Origin: Nitrospirota bacterium | Lineage (GTDB): Bacteria; Nitrospirota; Nitrospiria; Nitrospirales; Nitrospiraceae | Direction of reading: 5' to 3' | NCBI GenBank assembly: GCA_005877535.1 | Contig: VBOM01000122.1 | Location: forward strand, 1-7,775 | Length of the DNA stretch: 7,775 bases | Shown here: positions 6,640 to 7,775 of the stretch, one piece after another | Layout: every line of letters begins with the position of its first letter | Numbering within the stretch: the stretch's first letter is position 1 | Translations under genes and position numbers: made by a program | Notes under the pieces: generated by a model | What the model was told of the DNA's origin: nothing | The model's input: only the letters and a program-made list of their open reading frames with translations | The model's database searches: none

Positions 6640-7602
6640 TTATCCCACCTGAGCCCCAACAGATTTATTGAAAGACTCAATGGTGATCAATTCCTTGGGG
6701 AGGAGAAACTCAACGTCTTCTTCAATCACAGTCAGATCTTGGACCTCTGCGGTCCCAAACGTCTTGAGGTACGTCACCACCTCTTCGACCAGAACCTCGG
6801 GCGCTGAAGCACCGGCGGTGATCCCGACCGCTTGCACGTTTGTGAGCCAGGTTGGATTGATGTCAGCCGCGGCATCGATCAAGTAAGACGCAATCCCGCA
6901 CTGCTCCCCCAACTCACGTAGGCGGTTGGAGTTTGAACTATTCGGGGAGCCGATGACGAGAATGACATCCACCAGCTTGGAGAGCTCCTTCACCGCATTC
7001 TGGCGGTTCTGTGTCGCGTAACAAATATCCTCCTGGTGCGGCCCCTTGATGTGCGGAAACCGTTTATGGAGCGCACCGACGATATCCCGGCACTCGTCGA
7101 CACTCAGCGTAGTTTGCGTGACGTACGAGAGGTCGTGGACGTTATCAACCTGCAGTTTCTCGACATCTGCTACGGAGGAGACCAGATGGAACTTGTCCGG
7201 GATCTGCCCAAGCGTCCCAATCACTTCCGGATGGCCGGCGTGGCCGATCAGAATGAGATCATACCCCTGCGTGTAGTCGCGGTTGACCTCGTTATGCACT
7301 TTGATGACTAACGGACAGGTGGCATCGATCACATGCAGCCGCCGCCGATTCGCTTCGTCCCAGACCGACTTGGCGACCCCATGGGCACTGAAGATCACGA
7401 CCGAACCTTCCGGCACTTCTCCCAACTCCTCCACAAACACGGCACCTTTGGTGCGGAGCGAGTTCACGACATGCCGGCTATGGACGATTTCGTGTCGAAC
7501 GTAAATCGGCGCCCCATATTTCTTCAGCGAGAGATCGACGATCTCGATCGCGCGGTCGACTCCGGCGCAAAACCCTCGTGGATTGGCGAGATAGATCTTC
7601 AT
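6640..7602 (-). CDS. ispH: 4-hydroxy-3-methylbut-2-enyl diphosphate reductase
   Basis: IspH (LytB) is the cytoplasmic iron-sulfur enzyme that makes IPP and DMAPP from HMBPP in the last step of the MEP pathway, feeding squalene and hopanoid synthesis. The protein is 320 residues, a normal length. All expected residues are visible: cluster cysteines Cys12 ([11 protein letters not shown]), Cys96 (DATCPL) and Cys194 ([10 protein letters not shown]); substrate-binding His41, His74 (SAHGV) and His124 with catalytic Glu126 (HAGHPEV); Thr164/165; the [10 protein letters not shown] loop (219-228); and TAGAS near the C-terminus. The ATG at 7602 was chosen over an ATG 20 codons upstream because [15 protein letters not shown] is the usual start and AAGGAG-AGGGG lies just before it. 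The gene is intact, unlike the next two. It is first of the co-oriented genes, but 328 bases separate it from smc, so a shared transcript is uncertain. Confidence 0.97.
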   Translation of the reverse strand: MKIYLANPRGFCAGVDRAIEIVDLSLKKYGAPIYVRHEIVHSRHVVNSLRTKGAVFVEELGEVPEGSVVIFSAHGVAKSVWDEANRRRLHVIDATCPLVIKVHNEVNRDYTQGYDLILIGHAGHPEVIGTLGQIPDKFHLVSSVADVEKLQVDNVHDLSYVTQTTLSVDECRDIVGALHKRFPHIKGPHQEDICYATQNRQNAVKELSKLVDVILVIGSPNSSNSNRLRELGEQCGIASYLIDAAADINPTWLTNVQAVGITAGASAPEVLVEEVVTYLKTFGTAEVQDLTVIEEDVEFLLPKELITIESFNKSVGAQVG

Positions 7603-7612
7603 CGCCGCCCCT

Positions 7613-7618
7613 CTCCTT
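7613..7618 (-). promoter_or_regulatory. Ribosome binding site supporting the ispH start
   Basis: AAGGAG followed by AGGGG lies 10 (or, using the later purines, about 6) bases before ATG 7602. No comparable site precedes the upstream in-frame ATG at 7662. Confidence 0.6.
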
Positions 7619-7670
7619 GACTCAGTGCAGGGCCACATTCCTGCCATATACTCACAGATCACTGGCGTCC

Positions 7671-7700
7671 ACCTTACGTCAGAGTAGCGGGCTCCGTCAA
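7671..7700 (-). promoter_or_regulatory. Weak promoter candidate for ispH
   Basis: TTGACG (7700-7695), an 18-base spacer and TAAGGT (7676-7671) on the minus strand, about 70 bases before ispH. The -35 equals that of the shc promoter; the -10 is a poor match. TATATG at about 7651-7646 is an alternative -10 with a weaker -35. Confidence 0.35.
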
Positions 7701-7734
7701 CACAATTGGCCCGCGCTTCTCTTCTCTTCTCGTC

Positions 7735-7763
7735 TTGACACGTTGCCCTCTCCCTCGTAGGCT
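7735..7763 (+). promoter_or_regulatory. Plus-strand promoter candidate facing out of the window
   Basis: TTGACA (7735-7740), a 17-base spacer and TAGGCT (7758-7763). The -35 is consensus with ideal spacing; the -10 matches in three positions. It would drive a gene divergent from ispH beyond the right edge. A small (CTTCT)3 tandem repeat lies just upstream at 7716-7730. Confidence 0.35.
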
Positions 7764-7775
7764 CTCACCACCAGC

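Noticed and set aside
6366..6671. Plus-strand open frame in the ispH-smc gap, including a shorter MGKSKKN version
   Set aside because: No ribosome binding site at any start, it runs into the ispH 3' end, and no family was recognised; a small real gene cannot be fully excluded.
7603..7662. ispH start 20 codons upstream
   Set aside because: The extra residues do not resemble the family, and the ribosome binding site and conserved [14 protein letters not shown] start point to 7602.
1..7775. tRNA, rRNA, CRISPR array, insertion sequence, prophage or defence genes
   Set aside because: No cloverleaf, repeat-spacer array, transposase or phage-type sequence was seen on either strand.

Overview
The window reads as a piece of a moderately GC-rich bacterial chromosome. 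The best guess is a Nitrospira-like member of the Nitrospirota. This rests on the overall look of the IspH, SMC and hopanoid proteins and on the gene mix; no search was run, so the taxonomic call is an inference. All recognisable genes lie on the minus strand, so transcription runs from right to left.

Layout in transcription order. From 7775 to 7603 is a non-coding stretch with a weak ispH promoter candidate and a plus-strand promoter candidate pointing out of the window. From 7602 to 6640 is an intact ispH, the last enzyme of the MEP isoprenoid pathway. From 6639 to 6312 is a 328-base gap with a 159-base segment bounded by 10-bp inverted repeats and containing a long GC-rich hairpin (possible structured RNA or small inverted-repeat element), then a candidate smc promoter. 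From 6311 to 2816 is smc, the chromosome-organising ATPase. From 2815 to 2677 is an intergenic stretch with a strong sigma70-type promoter, a palindrome inside that promoter, and two mutually exclusive hairpins ending in a T8 tract. From 2676 to 665 is squalene-hopene cyclase (shc). From 611 to 1 is the start of an HpnG-like nucleoside phosphorylase that runs off the left edge.

The main surprise is that two adjacent genes are broken in the same way. In smc and in shc the reading frame changes abruptly, and at the change a block of the most conserved sequence is absent. In smc about 60 residues are missing, carrying the ABC signature and Walker B. In shc about 75-90 residues are missing, carrying the DXDD catalytic acid motif. 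These are not simple frameshifts or programmed frameshifts, because the sequence between the frames is gone. The smc junction sits on CAACCC, which suits a join between two short direct repeats; the shc junction sits in a G-rich run. Since smc is normally important for growth, an assembly or library artefact is the leading explanation, with real deletion as the alternative.

Functionally, ispH, shc and the HpnG-like gene fit one theme: isoprenoid precursors to squalene, cyclisation to hopene, then processing of the adenosylhopane side chain. smc sits between them without a metabolic link. An 11-bp sequence, TTAGAGCAGAA, occurs upstream of both smc and shc at the same distance from a TATATA/TAAATA hexamer and may be a shared promoter element.
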